Positions 17,904-27,500 of a stretch of DNA of 54,718 nt are shown here, piece by piece (position 1 is the first letter of the stretch; the number at the start of each line of letters is the position of its first letter). The notes under the pieces are model-generated. The model was not told the origin of the DNA. It did not search any database and saw nothing but the letters and a program-made list of their open reading frames with translations. Made by a program: the position numbers and the translations under genes. The stretch is from Acidobacteriota bacterium (lineage in GTDB: Bacteria; Acidobacteriota; Blastocatellia; Pyrinomonadales; Pyrinomonadaceae), in the NCBI GenBank assembly GCA_003223025.1, contig QHXR01000005.1, positions 65,439 through 120,156 on the forward strand. The letters are read 5' to 3'.

Positions 17904-19804
17904 TGGCCTACGACCCCATTCGACGATCGCAACTCATTACACCTCACGGAGTGGGCTCGATGTTGGTCGTGAAAGGCGGCGTTTCTGTAATGGCGTGCGG
18001 TCTGGATTACTGGTTCGAACGCGAAAATCAAGATTCTACCGGCATCGACATTGGAGAATTCGAAGTTAAAGAATATCGCTTGGAACAGATTCTCAGTGTT
18101 AGCCATTTTAGACTGCCACCTGACTACAGAGGGTATTCTCATGGAAGCAACGTTCCGAATGCAGGAATTGCCATCCCCTTCGTAAGGTTTCCGCAGTGGC
18201 ACATCTGTTCCAGTTGTGGGCGTTTGGAACGATTGAGATTGATTGATCGGGATCTCAAACTAAAATGCAGGGAATGCAAGGAACGCGGGAAGACGGGATA
18301 TCTTCGGCAGGCGATGTTCGTGGCAATGTGCGAGAACGGTCATATCCAGGACTTCCCATGGCGAGAATGGGCTCATGGTTCCGTGACTCCTGCTTGCGAT
18401 CGACCATTGCGATACGTTTCTCCCGGAGGTGCCGGTCTCGCCGCTCAGCGCGTTAGGTGTGACTGCACTGCCGAGCGAAGTCTCGGAGGCATAACGACTG
18501 CGAATCCTGATGGCACTACAACATTGAGTCAACGACTGGCCAAAGATGAAACCTATTTCTGTCGCGGGCACCGTCCCTGGCTTGGAGAGGTGCAAGAAGG
18601 TACTTGCACCGCGCACCTTCGAGGTGGCATGCGAGGAGCATCGAATGTATGGTTTGGACGAGTTTATAGTTCGATCTATCTTCCTCAAAAATCCAACAAC
18701 GCGCCCGCTGACTTAATAGAGTTGCTCCGGACTCCTCGAATCGCAAATACTGTGTCGGTACTTTCCGGAGCGTTAAGTGGCCCAATCACTTCGACACTCC
18801 GTCAAATGTATCGTTTAGAATTCAGCACGTTTTCCGACGCTCAGTTGGAGGCTGCGTTGAACCTCTTACATGGGATTGGACAACGTTCAGATCAGCCGCA
18901 AAATACTACGGCAGGGGACGATGATACGACAGCTTTTCGGCGGGTGGAGTTCAATGCGCTGCTTGAGGATTCAAAGGACGATCCCCTAATAATAGACTCG
19001 GCCCAGATTTCTGAATATGACGCGCAAACTTCACGGTATTTTTCTCGGATTGGCCTAGTCAACAAGCTACGCGAGACGCGCGTTTTCGCCGGTTTCTCAC
19101 GAATTGTTGCCGATCGCGAGACTCCGTTAGAGGAGCGAAAGCAGATGTTGTGGCGCTCGGTTCCTAGCCACGACCAGTCTTGGCTGCCAGCCAGTGTCGT
19201 TCATGGTGAGGGGGTTTTTCTTCAACTAAATGAATCGCGGTTAGTGGAATGGGAATCGGGAAATCGCCAGGGTCTGTCCAAACATTTAAAAACTTTGGTG
19301 GCTAACTTTGAAACCGTGCGACAAGTTCGAGGGTTAAGACCTAAAGCGGTTACTGCTCGATTTGTTCTCCTCCACACTCTTGCCCATCTTCTAATCAACC
19401 GACTCACCTTTGAATGCGGGTATTCGTCGGCGTCATTAAGAGAACGGCTGTACGTATCGGAAAGCTCGAGTAATCCTATGGCAGGAGTCCTTATTTATAC
19501 CGCAGCCGGTGACTCCGAGGGAACAATGGGAGGCCTTGTTAGAATGGGCAAACCGAAATATTTCGAACCAATGTTCCGAAGGGCTCTCGAAGCTGCCGAG
19601 TGGTGTTCATCCGACCCAGTATGCCGAGAGCTGGGGTCGAGTAGCGGTCAAGGTCCTGACTCATGTAATCTCGCGGCGTGTCACAGTTGTGCCTTGCTTC
19701 CAGAAACTTCATGCGAAGAGTTCAATCGATTTCTTGATCGCTCCTTGGTAGTCAACGGACCCGACGGCGATGGATTCGCCTTCTTTGATTTGCCACAAAC
19801 CTAA
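17903..19804 (+). CDS. DrmB-like DUF1998 protein (DISARM core)
   Basis: The 633-aa protein has an N-terminal zinc ribbon (CSSCGR about 102, CRECKERG about 122), a second Cys/His segment AMFVAMCENGHIQDFPWREW, and the DUF1998 region: FVLLHTLAHLLINRLTFECG (about 486-505), GVLIYTAAGDSEGTMGGLVR and a terminal Cys cluster SCNLAACHSCALLPETSCEE. DUF1998 proteins partner DrmA-type helicases in DISARM; in Druantia the helicase and DUF1998 are fused in DruE. GGAGGAGG (17891-17898) gives a strong ribosome site. It ends the operon; no drmC-like PLD gene follows. Confidence 0.88.
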   Translation: MAYDPIRRSQLITPHGVGSMLVVKGGVSVMACGLDYWFERENQDSTGIDIGEFEVKEYRLEQILSVSHFRLPPDYRGYSHGSNVPNAGIAIPFVRFPQWHICSSCGRLERLRLIDRDLKLKCRECKERGKTGYLRQAMFVAMCENGHIQDFPWREWAHGSVTPACDRPLRYVSPGGAGLAAQRVRCDCTAERSLGGITTANPDGTTTLSQRLAKDETYFCRGHRPWLGEVQEGTCTAHLRGGMRGASNVWFGRVYSSIYLPQKSNNAPADLIELLRTPRIANTVSVLSGALSGPITSTLRQMYRLEFSTFSDAQLEAALNLLHGIGQRSDQPQNTTAGDDDTTAFRRVEFNALLEDSKDDPLIIDSAQISEYDAQTSRYFSRIGLVNKLRETRVFAGFSRIVADRETPLEERKQMLWRSVPSHDQSWLPASVVHGEGVFLQLNESRLVEWESGNRQGLSKHLKTLVANFETVRQVRGLRPKAVTARFVLLHTLAHLLINRLTFECGYSSASLRERLYVSESSSNPMAGVLIYTAAGDSEGTMGGLVRMGKPKYFEPMFRRALEAAEWCSSDPVCRELGSSSGQGPDSCNLAACHSCALLPETSCEEFNRFLDRSLVVNGPDGDGFAFFDLPQT

Positions 19805-19985
19805 GTGTATTCAGCTGGTATTATTGTGCTAGGTGGCTAGTAATCCCCGTTCTTATTCGCAGAACCCGAACCACTGGCACACTCGACTAAACACGAAAGA
19901 CTATCGAACTGCGAACTGCGAGTTGAAACCACGAACTTACATAAATTTCACGAAAGGAAAAACGAGTGCTATCCGAATCCGTCCT

Positions 19986-21932
19986 TTAAACTTCCGCTTT
20001 CCATGCCTCATAAATCATCACCATCGCTAACGTATCGAGTTCGCAGTAGCGTTTGAGGGCGGAGATGATCTCTTGGCGTTCTTCTTCGGACATGTCTTCG
20101 AATTGGAGGCGGGCGTAGGCCATCATGGCGGCGCCGCCGTCTTTTAGTTTGTCGTCTTCTTCTTCGCTGAGGCGGTCGATCAGTTCTATGCCGAAGACTT
20201 CGGGCAGGAGGTGGTACGGATCTTTGTAGAGTTCTCCGTCTCGCTCGGCCCAGATTTTTCCTTCGGGATAGTTTCGGCTGACGATCGGCTGCGAGTATTT
20301 CTGTTGCAGGAAAGTGGAGCTGTTCAGAACGGCCGGGAGGACGAACTTTATCGAGTTCGACTTCTTCATCATCGGATGAATGTAGTAACGCTTGACGAGC
20401 TCGAGCATGTCGACCATGTTTCGCTCGCCTTCCCATTGTTCGACGTTGTCCTTTGTCGATTTCGAGATCGACTTGATGAAGGCGTTGAGCTCTTCGCGAT
20501 CGGGGATGTCCTCGGTCTCTTCGCTTAGTTGTCGGTAGATGGCGTTGAGATAACTGTTCTCGTGCGACGCGTAGCGAAAGATCGTGCCTTCGTCTTTCGA
20601 AAGTTCTTCGCGAAGTTTTCGGAGAAAATCGTAGTTCGGAAAGGTGAGTCTGCGTTCTTCGAGATGCTCGCCGGCGTGTTCGACGGTTCCGTCTTCGCGG
20701 ACTATGTGATGTGAAAATTGAAACGCGACTTCACCGTACGGCCGTCGGCCGCGTGTGAAGGGGATCGCGGGAGTCGACGTTTCGAAGTCGATGAAGTGGA
20801 GCGGAAACTTCCATTTCTTCATCTCGGCTCGGAGGCCGTCGAGTTCGATGTGCGGTCGACCGTCACCGCGAACCGCCATCTGGACTTGGAGCCATCGTCG
20901 ACGGGTGGCGTGAATTCCGATTTCATCAGGCTTTATGTCGAAGTCGGCTTCGATAAGCTCAGAAAATTTCAAACGGCGCTCGTTGATGCGTTTGTCTGTG
21001 TGCGTGAAGTGATAATTCCAGATGTCGAAAACGGTCGGCTCGTCGCACTCGGCGGCGGTCCAGCCGAGATGATGTTGCCAGCATTCGCGTCGGCCGCTGA
21101 GTTTACCTTCCGCGTCTTCGTCGGGTGTCGTGCGATATTCGCACGTTCGACATTGGCGTGAGACGGGCGTCCATTCGCGTTCGTCTTTAGCGTAAAGTTC
21201 GGCGTAGTGATCGGCGATCGCGGCCAGGCCGTTGGAAGGAACTTTCGTATCGGTTCCGGCAAAGATGTCGTCGCAGGCGGCGTCGACATTTACCTTGACG
21301 AGGATTTGATTCTCGGTCTCCTCGGGTGTGAGTTCGCCGATAAGCTCGCAGTGTCGACGATCGCCGTCAGCTCTGATGCGGAACTTTTGATTTAATCCAT
21401 CGGTCGGACAAACCGATCCGCGGTCGGTGAGCATCAACGATGCCGACACGGATGAATCGGGAAACGCTTTCGTCACGACGTACTTTTGAAATGCGACGTC
21501 GTACAGGTGGGGAGTCCAGTTGGAATCCATGCCGCCTCGCTTTCCATAGAATTCCGTTTCGCCTTCTTTATATGACTTCGACTTTACTTCGATCAGTTCG
21601 AGGTGGTTTCCCTTTTTGACGAGCACATCGACGCGGATGAAAAAATTTTCATACTTAATGGCGGCTTCGAAGATCGTCACGTTTTCGCGCTTGAGAAGCT
21701 CGTTGGTTCGAGCGAGCGGTTCGTCGTAACCGGTCTTCGTCACTTCTTCTCCGCCCGGGAAATAGGATTTCGCGAGCTCACCGACTTGGAATCCACCTTT
21801 TGCAAGCGCGAGAAGAAACGGGTCGTCGATCTTCTGGTTCGCGTACTCGTCCTTGTTTGTGTAGAAGAGTTTCGTCGGGCATTCGAGCGCGAGTTTGAAT
21901 CGGGATTTTGTGAGGTAGCGTGGTTGTGACAT
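19986..21932 (-). CDS. DUF2779 protein: Cas4-like nuclease plus DEDD exonuclease-like domains
   Basis: The 648-aa protein begins LTKSRFKLALECPTKLFYTN, the N-terminal Cys region of Cas4/AddB-type nucleases, has the nuclease-core strand ELIEVKSKSYKEGE (about 112-125) and later Cys residues CRTC and RRECWQHH that with the first could hold an Fe-S cluster. The second half starts FPLHFIDFETSTPAIPF (about 380), the D-x-E motif of DEDD 3'-5' exonuclease-like folds, with further acidic helices. This is the DUF2779 arrangement; a nucleic-acid processing role is inferred. It converges on the DISARM-like operon from the other strand and may be part of the same island. Confidence 0.8.
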   Translation of the reverse strand: MSQPRYLTKSRFKLALECPTKLFYTNKDEYANQKIDDPFLLALAKGGFQVGELAKSYFPGGEEVTKTGYDEPLARTNELLKRENVTIFEAAIKYENFFIRVDVLVKKGNHLELIEVKSKSYKEGETEFYGKRGGMDSNWTPHLYDVAFQKYVVTKAFPDSSVSASLMLTDRGSVCPTDGLNQKFRIRADGDRRHCELIGELTPEETENQILVKVNVDAACDDIFAGTDTKVPSNGLAAIADHYAELYAKDEREWTPVSRQCRTCEYRTTPDEDAEGKLSGRRECWQHHLGWTAAECDEPTVFDIWNYHFTHTDKRINERRLKFSELIEADFDIKPDEIGIHATRRRWLQVQMAVRGDGRPHIELDGLRAEMKKWKFPLHFIDFETSTPAIPFTRGRRPYGEVAFQFSHHIVREDGTVEHAGEHLEERRLTFPNYDFLRKLREELSKDEGTIFRYASHENSYLNAIYRQLSEETEDIPDREELNAFIKSISKSTKDNVEQWEGERNMVDMLELVKRYYIHPMMKKSNSIKFVLPAVLNSSTFLQQKYSQPIVSRNYPEGKIWAERDGELYKDPYHLLPEVFGIELIDRLSEEEDDKLKDGGAAMMAYARLQFEDMSEEERQEIISALKRYCELDTLAMVMIYEAWKAEV

Positions 21933-22065
21933 CTGAGTTCTGGCCGCGCGTGAAGAAACGCGTTGGGAATCGCCTCCTGTTTGAGTTGGTGCTATTTACC
22001 GCTTGAAGTGAACGGGGAAGATTTTATTGGAAGCGGGAATTATTTACAAGGGTTTCGCAATGTAG

Positions 22066-22251
22066 CTAGTTCTTTCGTGTCTCGAGATCTCTTTCGAGCC
22101 GTTTTCGCTTCGCTCGTTTGCGGATTTCATCCACCCTTGCGTCCATTTCGGGCTTCATTAGATTTCTCCGAAGCAATGTCATGAATCGCTCGACATTAGG
22201 ATCTTTCGTTTCCGGTTCGTCGGAGTCCATATTGGTCGTCGATTCTAGCAC
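22066..22251 (-). CDS. Small charged helical protein (uncertain)
   Basis: A 61-aa frame (possibly from the inner ATG at 22230) encodes NVERFMTLLRRNLMKPEMDA followed by a Lys/Arg-rich helix RVDEIRKRAKRKRLERDLE. Its composition looks like a real small protein rather than noise, but there is no clear ribosome site and no family match. The rest of 21933-22563 holds no other gene. Confidence 0.4.
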   Translation of the reverse strand: MLESTTNMDSDEPETKDPNVERFMTLLRRNLMKPEMDARVDEIRKRAKRKRLERDLETRKN

Positions 22252-22382
22252 GGGTTTGTGTGGTTAGAGTTTGTCGTCTGCTTGCTGGCCATCCTTAAAG
22301 CCGGACCACGGAACGCAACGAAAGAACGCAAAACGCGGAAAGAAATCGCGCCGCGAAACACGTTGAAAACACAATCATGCAT

Positions 22383-22438
22383 CGCGATTTAGATCCGCTT
22401 CGATTCGCCCGATCCGCCAAATTCGCGTTCAAAAAAAT
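22383..22438. repeat. Half copy of the AACGCGAATT palindromic element
   Basis: The sequence from ATCCGCTTCGATTCGCC to AAATTCGCGTTCAAAAAAAT matches the right arm of elements A and B; the left arm is missing. Confidence 0.65.
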
Positions 22439-22563
22439 GTGTGATATGAAGAGTCCACCCCACTACGGTAGGACGTACCGAGTACGATTCGCGGAAAGCT
22501 CCATCGGATCGATCAGCGAAAGATGCCAAGAACGCACCCGCGAGTTGACGGCTGACTCGAACT

Positions 22564-24066
22564 TCAGTCTCCTCTCCCTGACACAGCCGAGATCGCGGAC
22601 TCGATTGCGAGTACTTCGTCGTCCGTGAGCTCGGCAAACTTATCTCTCTTCGCCTTCGAGAGCTTTCCATTGTTCTGCAGAATCATACGCACCATGAGTG
22701 AGGCCGGTTGATCGGGCATATCAACGATTCCCATCGTCGCACGCAAGGCACGGTCGAAGATCTCGAGAAACCCAAGTTCCTCTTTGAGGTCCTTGTCAAT
22801 CGTCTCAGCTATGCAGGCGTAGAGGTATTCGGCAAACTCGGTCGCGTCCCAGTAGCGATAGAGATGTGCGGTCGTGCCGTTTACGGTGATCGTTTGATCA
22901 GCATTAAAGTCGTAATCGATCAACCCGTTCACGCTGGACGAATACTTCTCGAGAACACGGTTATAGGTGCCCAAGTCGCGCAGCATAACGGCGGAAACTG
23001 GGAAAAGGATATTGTCGGGTGTGAAGTTCAGCTTCGACAATACGTGATGGACAAGAAACCGATGTATACGCCCGTTGCCATCCTCGAACGGATGTACGAA
23101 GACGAATCCGAATGCCGCTATCGCCGCTACCGCGATCGGGTCCATCGCTGCCTGTTCGATATCCCGAAGGCAGTTCATCCAACCGTTCATCAGCTCGCCG
23201 ACGTCTTCCGGTTTAGGGAAGATGAAATGGATGTGCTGGGAATAGTCGCTCATGGTTTGGCCAACGAAGTTTTGCCGATCCCGGTAATCCGAGGCAGCGT
23301 AACGAGGATCGGAAATGATGGAGTTCTGAAGCTTGATAAATTGATCTTTTGACGAAGTGTCGAATTCCGCGGCCCGGCCCAGGGCGGCGACGAAGCGTTG
23401 TGCCCGGTCGTTACTAACCTCTTCGCCTTCGATCGCAAACGAAGATCTTGTCTCTTTAGTAAACAAGTAGTTGACGGCGCGGGCGATGATGTGTGGATCG
23501 CATGTGCGGACGAGTTGCCGGGCCCGCTCGTCCAGATTCTGGTTAGCGTAGGCTTCGAGCATCTCCGTCCGACGGATCATCGGGCAGTAGAGTCGATTGC
23601 CCGGCAGATTGTCATTTACCCATTGCCGGCGTGCCGGTCGTGGCTTGGCGACATACTGGAGTTTCTTATTGAGAAGATCGACATAGCCGGTTCGCGGGGC
23701 GTCGGGCAGCTCGAGACGCTTACCTGTCAGGAGTTCGTAGAGGTACCAGATCCGACGGGCGAACTTTCCCGTCCGCTCTCTGCCGATCTCCTCTGCAAGG
23801 AGCTTAGCGTCGATACTCGAAAAGGCGGCATTCATTACCCGGAGATCCACTGGCTCGTAGCGCATCGCGAACTTAAGGTTCGCGTAAACGCCTTGGGCGA
23901 GATAAGTCTTTGGGTAATATTCAGTCGTGATGCCGTCGCTTGTCACAGTCTTACGGGCACTGGACGTGACCTTCGACCGGATTGCCGGGGGTGGAATCTT
24001 CAGGCCTAGCTCTTCGATAAGAGCGATCTGCCCGACGCTTTTTGGAAACTGGATCGTGTCGGCCAT
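22564..24066 (-). CDS. Fic family protein (AMPylase-type) with internal inhibitory motif
   Basis: The 500-aa protein carries the full Fic motif HPFEDGNGRIHR (about 324-335), with catalytic His and the phosphate-binding DGNGR loop, so nucleotidyl (AMP) transfer to a hydroxyl side chain is expected. Upstream, SSFAIEGE (about 208-215) fits the (S/T)xxxE(G/N) inhibitory helix, which places it in the class where the inhibitor is fused N-terminal to the Fic core. The C-terminal part (VDMPDQPASLMVRMILQNNG, then AKRDKFAELTDDEVLAIE) resembles a winged-helix. The start codon abuts an array of eight repeated 14-bp motifs (24070-24308), suggesting tight or autogenous control. Its target is unknown. Confidence 0.9.
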   Translation of the reverse strand: MADTIQFPKSVGQIALIEELGLKIPPPAIRSKVTSSARKTVTSDGITTEYYPKTYLAQGVYANLKFAMRYEPVDLRVMNAAFSSIDAKLLAEEIGRERTGKFARRIWYLYELLTGKRLELPDAPRTGYVDLLNKKLQYVAKPRPARRQWVNDNLPGNRLYCPMIRRTEMLEAYANQNLDERARQLVRTCDPHIIARAVNYLFTKETRSSFAIEGEEVSNDRAQRFVAALGRAAEFDTSSKDQFIKLQNSIISDPRYAASDYRDRQNFVGQTMSDYSQHIHFIFPKPEDVGELMNGWMNCLRDIEQAAMDPIAVAAIAAFGFVFVHPFEDGNGRIHRFLVHHVLSKLNFTPDNILFPVSAVMLRDLGTYNRVLEKYSSSVNGLIDYDFNADQTITVNGTTAHLYRYWDATEFAEYLYACIAETIDKDLKEELGFLEIFDRALRATMGIVDMPDQPASLMVRMILQNNGKLSKAKRDKFAELTDDEVLAIESAISAVSGRGD

Positions 24067-24069
24067 GCT

Positions 24070-24308
24070 GTGAAACTCTTAGCTAGGAATGCAATCCATG
24101 GGAAGTTCTTAGCATCGATGCGAAATCCTTAGCGATTTAAGCTGTCGTCGCAAAACTCTTCGCGATTCGAGCCATGATGCGAAAATCTTAGCACAAATGA
24201 GGTATCGGGGCTATTCGGTAGTTCCACGGATTATTATTGGCGGTGTGAAACCCTTAGCGGATATGCGAGATCTTTAGCGATCGGGCTGCGTAACGTGAAA
24301 ATCTTCGC
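24070..24308. promoter_or_regulatory. Eight-copy 14-bp iteron array upstream of fic
   Basis: Copies of consensus GYGAAAWYCTTAGC start at 24070, 24100, 24120, 24150, 24179, 24245, 24265 and 24295, all in the same orientation. Spacings are 30, 20, 30, 29, 66, 20 and 30 bp, near whole helical turns except for the 66-bp gap. On the minus strand (the fic sense) the motif reads GCTAAGRWTTTCRC. The first copy lies 4 bp before the fic start codon. An oligomerising DNA-binding protein is inferred. The rest of 24067-24599 has no gene. Confidence 0.8.
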
Positions 24309-24599
24309 TCAATCGTTTCGATAGCGGCTTATGTGTTGGGAAGAAGGTTAGGCAACGTGGAACCACTAACTCACGCGAAACGCGCGAAAGAAGAAACCGA
24401 ACCACGCATCGCACGAAAGGACATTAAAAAGAATCCCACGCGTATAAACTGCCAACCGAAACCGTCGTTTCGGCATCCGAATCGTTTGCGTTTTACGGGG
24501 ACCACTCCGAAAAAGTAGAATTGTAGACGCAAGATCTAGATCCGGGAGCCCCTCAGACCACCGTCTTCCCGGGTGATCCTTTCCGAAATGCAATATTTT

Positions 24600-27500
24600 A
24601 TGCCTTCCAAAACACTATACCTGCGCCTTTTTATCGGTGCTCTTTCGCTTTTATTCACTACCTTTTTTTACTTCGGCTTGCAGACCGAGACGGCCGAGAT
24701 GGCTAAACGATATGACGGATCGTCCAGCGCTGCTCCGGCGAGCTTTTTTGATCCGAATGTCGACGGGCCAGTCAATGACCTCGCCATCCAGCCGGATGGA
24801 CGTATCCTCATCGGCGGCGACTTTGATAACGTCGGCGGTGTCGCGCATTCCGAAGCCGCACGTTTGAATGTCGACGGCACGGTCGATCCGACGTTCGTCG
24901 ATCAGAATGTTCGAGGCGTTACCAACGATTCTGTCGCGGCGCTGAAGCTCGCGCCGGACGGAAAAGTTTTGATCGGCGGCGATTTCGCGGCGGTCGGTGA
25001 TAGTCCGCCAAATGGAAGCGTGACCGGCATCGCGAGACTAAATTCGAACGGCACGTTCGACCCGTTCTATCCCGTCACACCCGGCGGCATAACGACGATC
25101 GATCAGCAGACCGACGGCAAGGTTCTTCTAGGCGGATACTTCACGTCAGTCTACGGCGCTCCGCGCAAACGACTCGTGCGAATCTCTTACTTGGATTGGA
25201 ATGTCGATACGACGTTTCAAGATACCGGTCTCGATGGCATTCCTCTGGATACGGAAATTCAGCCGGATGGAAAGATCGTCGTCGGTGGACAGTTCACGGT
25301 CGTGAATGGCGTCGCGATGAAAGGAATCGCGCGGCTCAACTCTGACGGAACTCTCGACAGCGGATTCAGCTCGCCGTTCACGTCGGCGTTTAGCAGTCTC
25401 GTAAGGACGTTGAAAGTCCAGCCGGATGGGAAGATCATCGTCGGCGGTTATTTTTATCTTGGCAGCGATCTGTACAAACTGATCCGACTGAACGCGGACG
25501 GTTCGGTTGATCCGACATTCCATAAACCGATGTTCGACGATCAGCCGTACGACATCGCGATCGACGCGGACGGAAAGATCGTCCTCGGCGGACACTTCTT
25601 TACTGTCGAGGGACAACAGCGCTCGGGACTTCTCCGGCTTAATACGGATGGGACATTGGACGCGTCGTTTCCGAACCCGCGTGTCGGAGGTTATGTTAAT
25701 GCCCTCGCGATCCAGAGCGACGGCAAGATCGTCATCGGTGGAAATTTTGCCGGCGTCGCCGGTTGGACGCGGCGTCGTGTCGCGCGTTTGAATCCGGACG
25801 GATCGTTGGAAGCGAATCCACCCGCGCTCGAACTCGTAGTGACAAAGACCGCGGATTCGGACGACGGTGTGTGCAACGCGGATTGTTCGCTTCGCGAAGC
25901 TCTCGCGAATGCGCTCAGCAACAATGAGCTGACGCGCGTGACATTCGACCCGGCTGTGTTCAGCGTTCCTCAGACGATCACACTTTCGCTTGGCGAGCTC
26001 GTTTTTCAATCATCGAGACGGATCGATCTCGTCGGACCGGGTGCGAATCTTCTAACGATCTCCGGAAACGATCAGAGCCGCGTTATGCGTATCGCCGCGC
26101 TCGCTCCGACAAGTCTCACCGGAATCACATTCACTCATGGGAATGGCGCCGGTGCGAGTTTCAGTGGAAGCGGCGGTGCACTTTATGTGGCGCAGGACAA
26201 CGACAATATTCTGATCTCGAACTGCACATTCGTGCAGAACAAGGCCGGATCCGGCGGTGCAATATACGCCTCGGCCAGTGTCACGCTTACCGACTCGACC
26301 GTCGCAAATAACGAAAGTACGAACGGCACGGGCGGTGGCATCTACGTCGCGTCCGGGACAATGAATATCGTCGGCTCGACCATCAGCGGCAACTCCGTGT
26401 CATCCTCGATCTCAGCGCTGGGTGGAGGAATTTACAACAATAGTACGTTCGGAGGGGTCGTTCTCATGAACTCGACGGTTTCCGGAAATACGGCCCGAAT
26501 GGGCGGAGGCCTCTCGAGCTCCGGAAACTCTGTAGATGTCAGAAACACGCTGTTCCAAAACAACGTCGCGCAGAATGGATCGGGCGGCGGAATGTTTATC
26601 GAGAGCGGAAACGTTACCGTCAGCGACTCGACATTTCGATCGAATCAGGCGCTCAACGGGAGCGGCGGCGGCGTTTACATTCTTCGCATCGGATCGATAA
26701 CGCGAACGACGTTCGATCATAATTCCGCACCGAACGGCGGCGGACTTGTCGTGACCGCGGCGAACATGACTGGCCGAGAACTGACGTTCACCGGGAACTC
26801 GGCGACGGGTGGAAGCGGCGGCGCTCTTTACATCAACAACAGCACTACGGCGGGGCAAAACTATCTTCTGACCGATTCGATCGTGTCGGATAATACCGCG
26901 ACACAGTTCGGAGGCGGAATCTATAATCGCACGGCGCTCGTCGTGACAAACTCCGCGATCTCGAATAACACGGCAACTTCGGGCGGCGGTGCGCTCATGC
27001 AATTCGCGGCGCAGGGTCCGCTGAGCGCGACGTTTGCCGGTTGCCTGATCAACGGCAATCGCTCGGGTGCGAGCGGCGGAGCGATCCAGACGCAGGCCGG
27101 TGCCGTTAGTCTCATCAACTCGACCATGAGCGCGAATGACGCGCAGGGTTTGGGCGGTGCGGTCCTGCTTACTCAATCGGCAGTGCTGAATCTCGCGTTT
27201 GCGACGATCGCATTCAACACGGCGAACGCGACCGGTGGTGTTTATAGCAGCAGTTCGACGATCAATTCGAACAACTCGATCATCGCGAACAACACGACGC
27301 GAAATTCCGGCGCGCAGGTTACGGGCTCTTTCGTTTCGCAGGGTTTCAACCTTCTGAGTCAAACGACCGGTGCGACGATCACCGGCGACACGACCGGAAA
27401 TATTTTGAATGTCGATCCGCAGCTTGAACGGACTCTGTCGAGCGGGCCGCCGGCACAACGTGTGCACCGTCTGCGGCCGGATAGTCCGGCGATCGATGCT

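Noticed and set aside
14433-19804. Druantia (DruE) system
   Set aside because: DruE fuses helicase and DUF1998 in one large protein; here they are two genes of DrmA and DrmB size and no other Druantia gene is recognisable.
24070-24308. CRISPR array or plasmid origin
   Set aside because: The repeated motif is only 14 bp with 6-16 bp gaps and one larger one, no cas or replication gene is adjacent, and the fic promoter position fits a regulatory array better.
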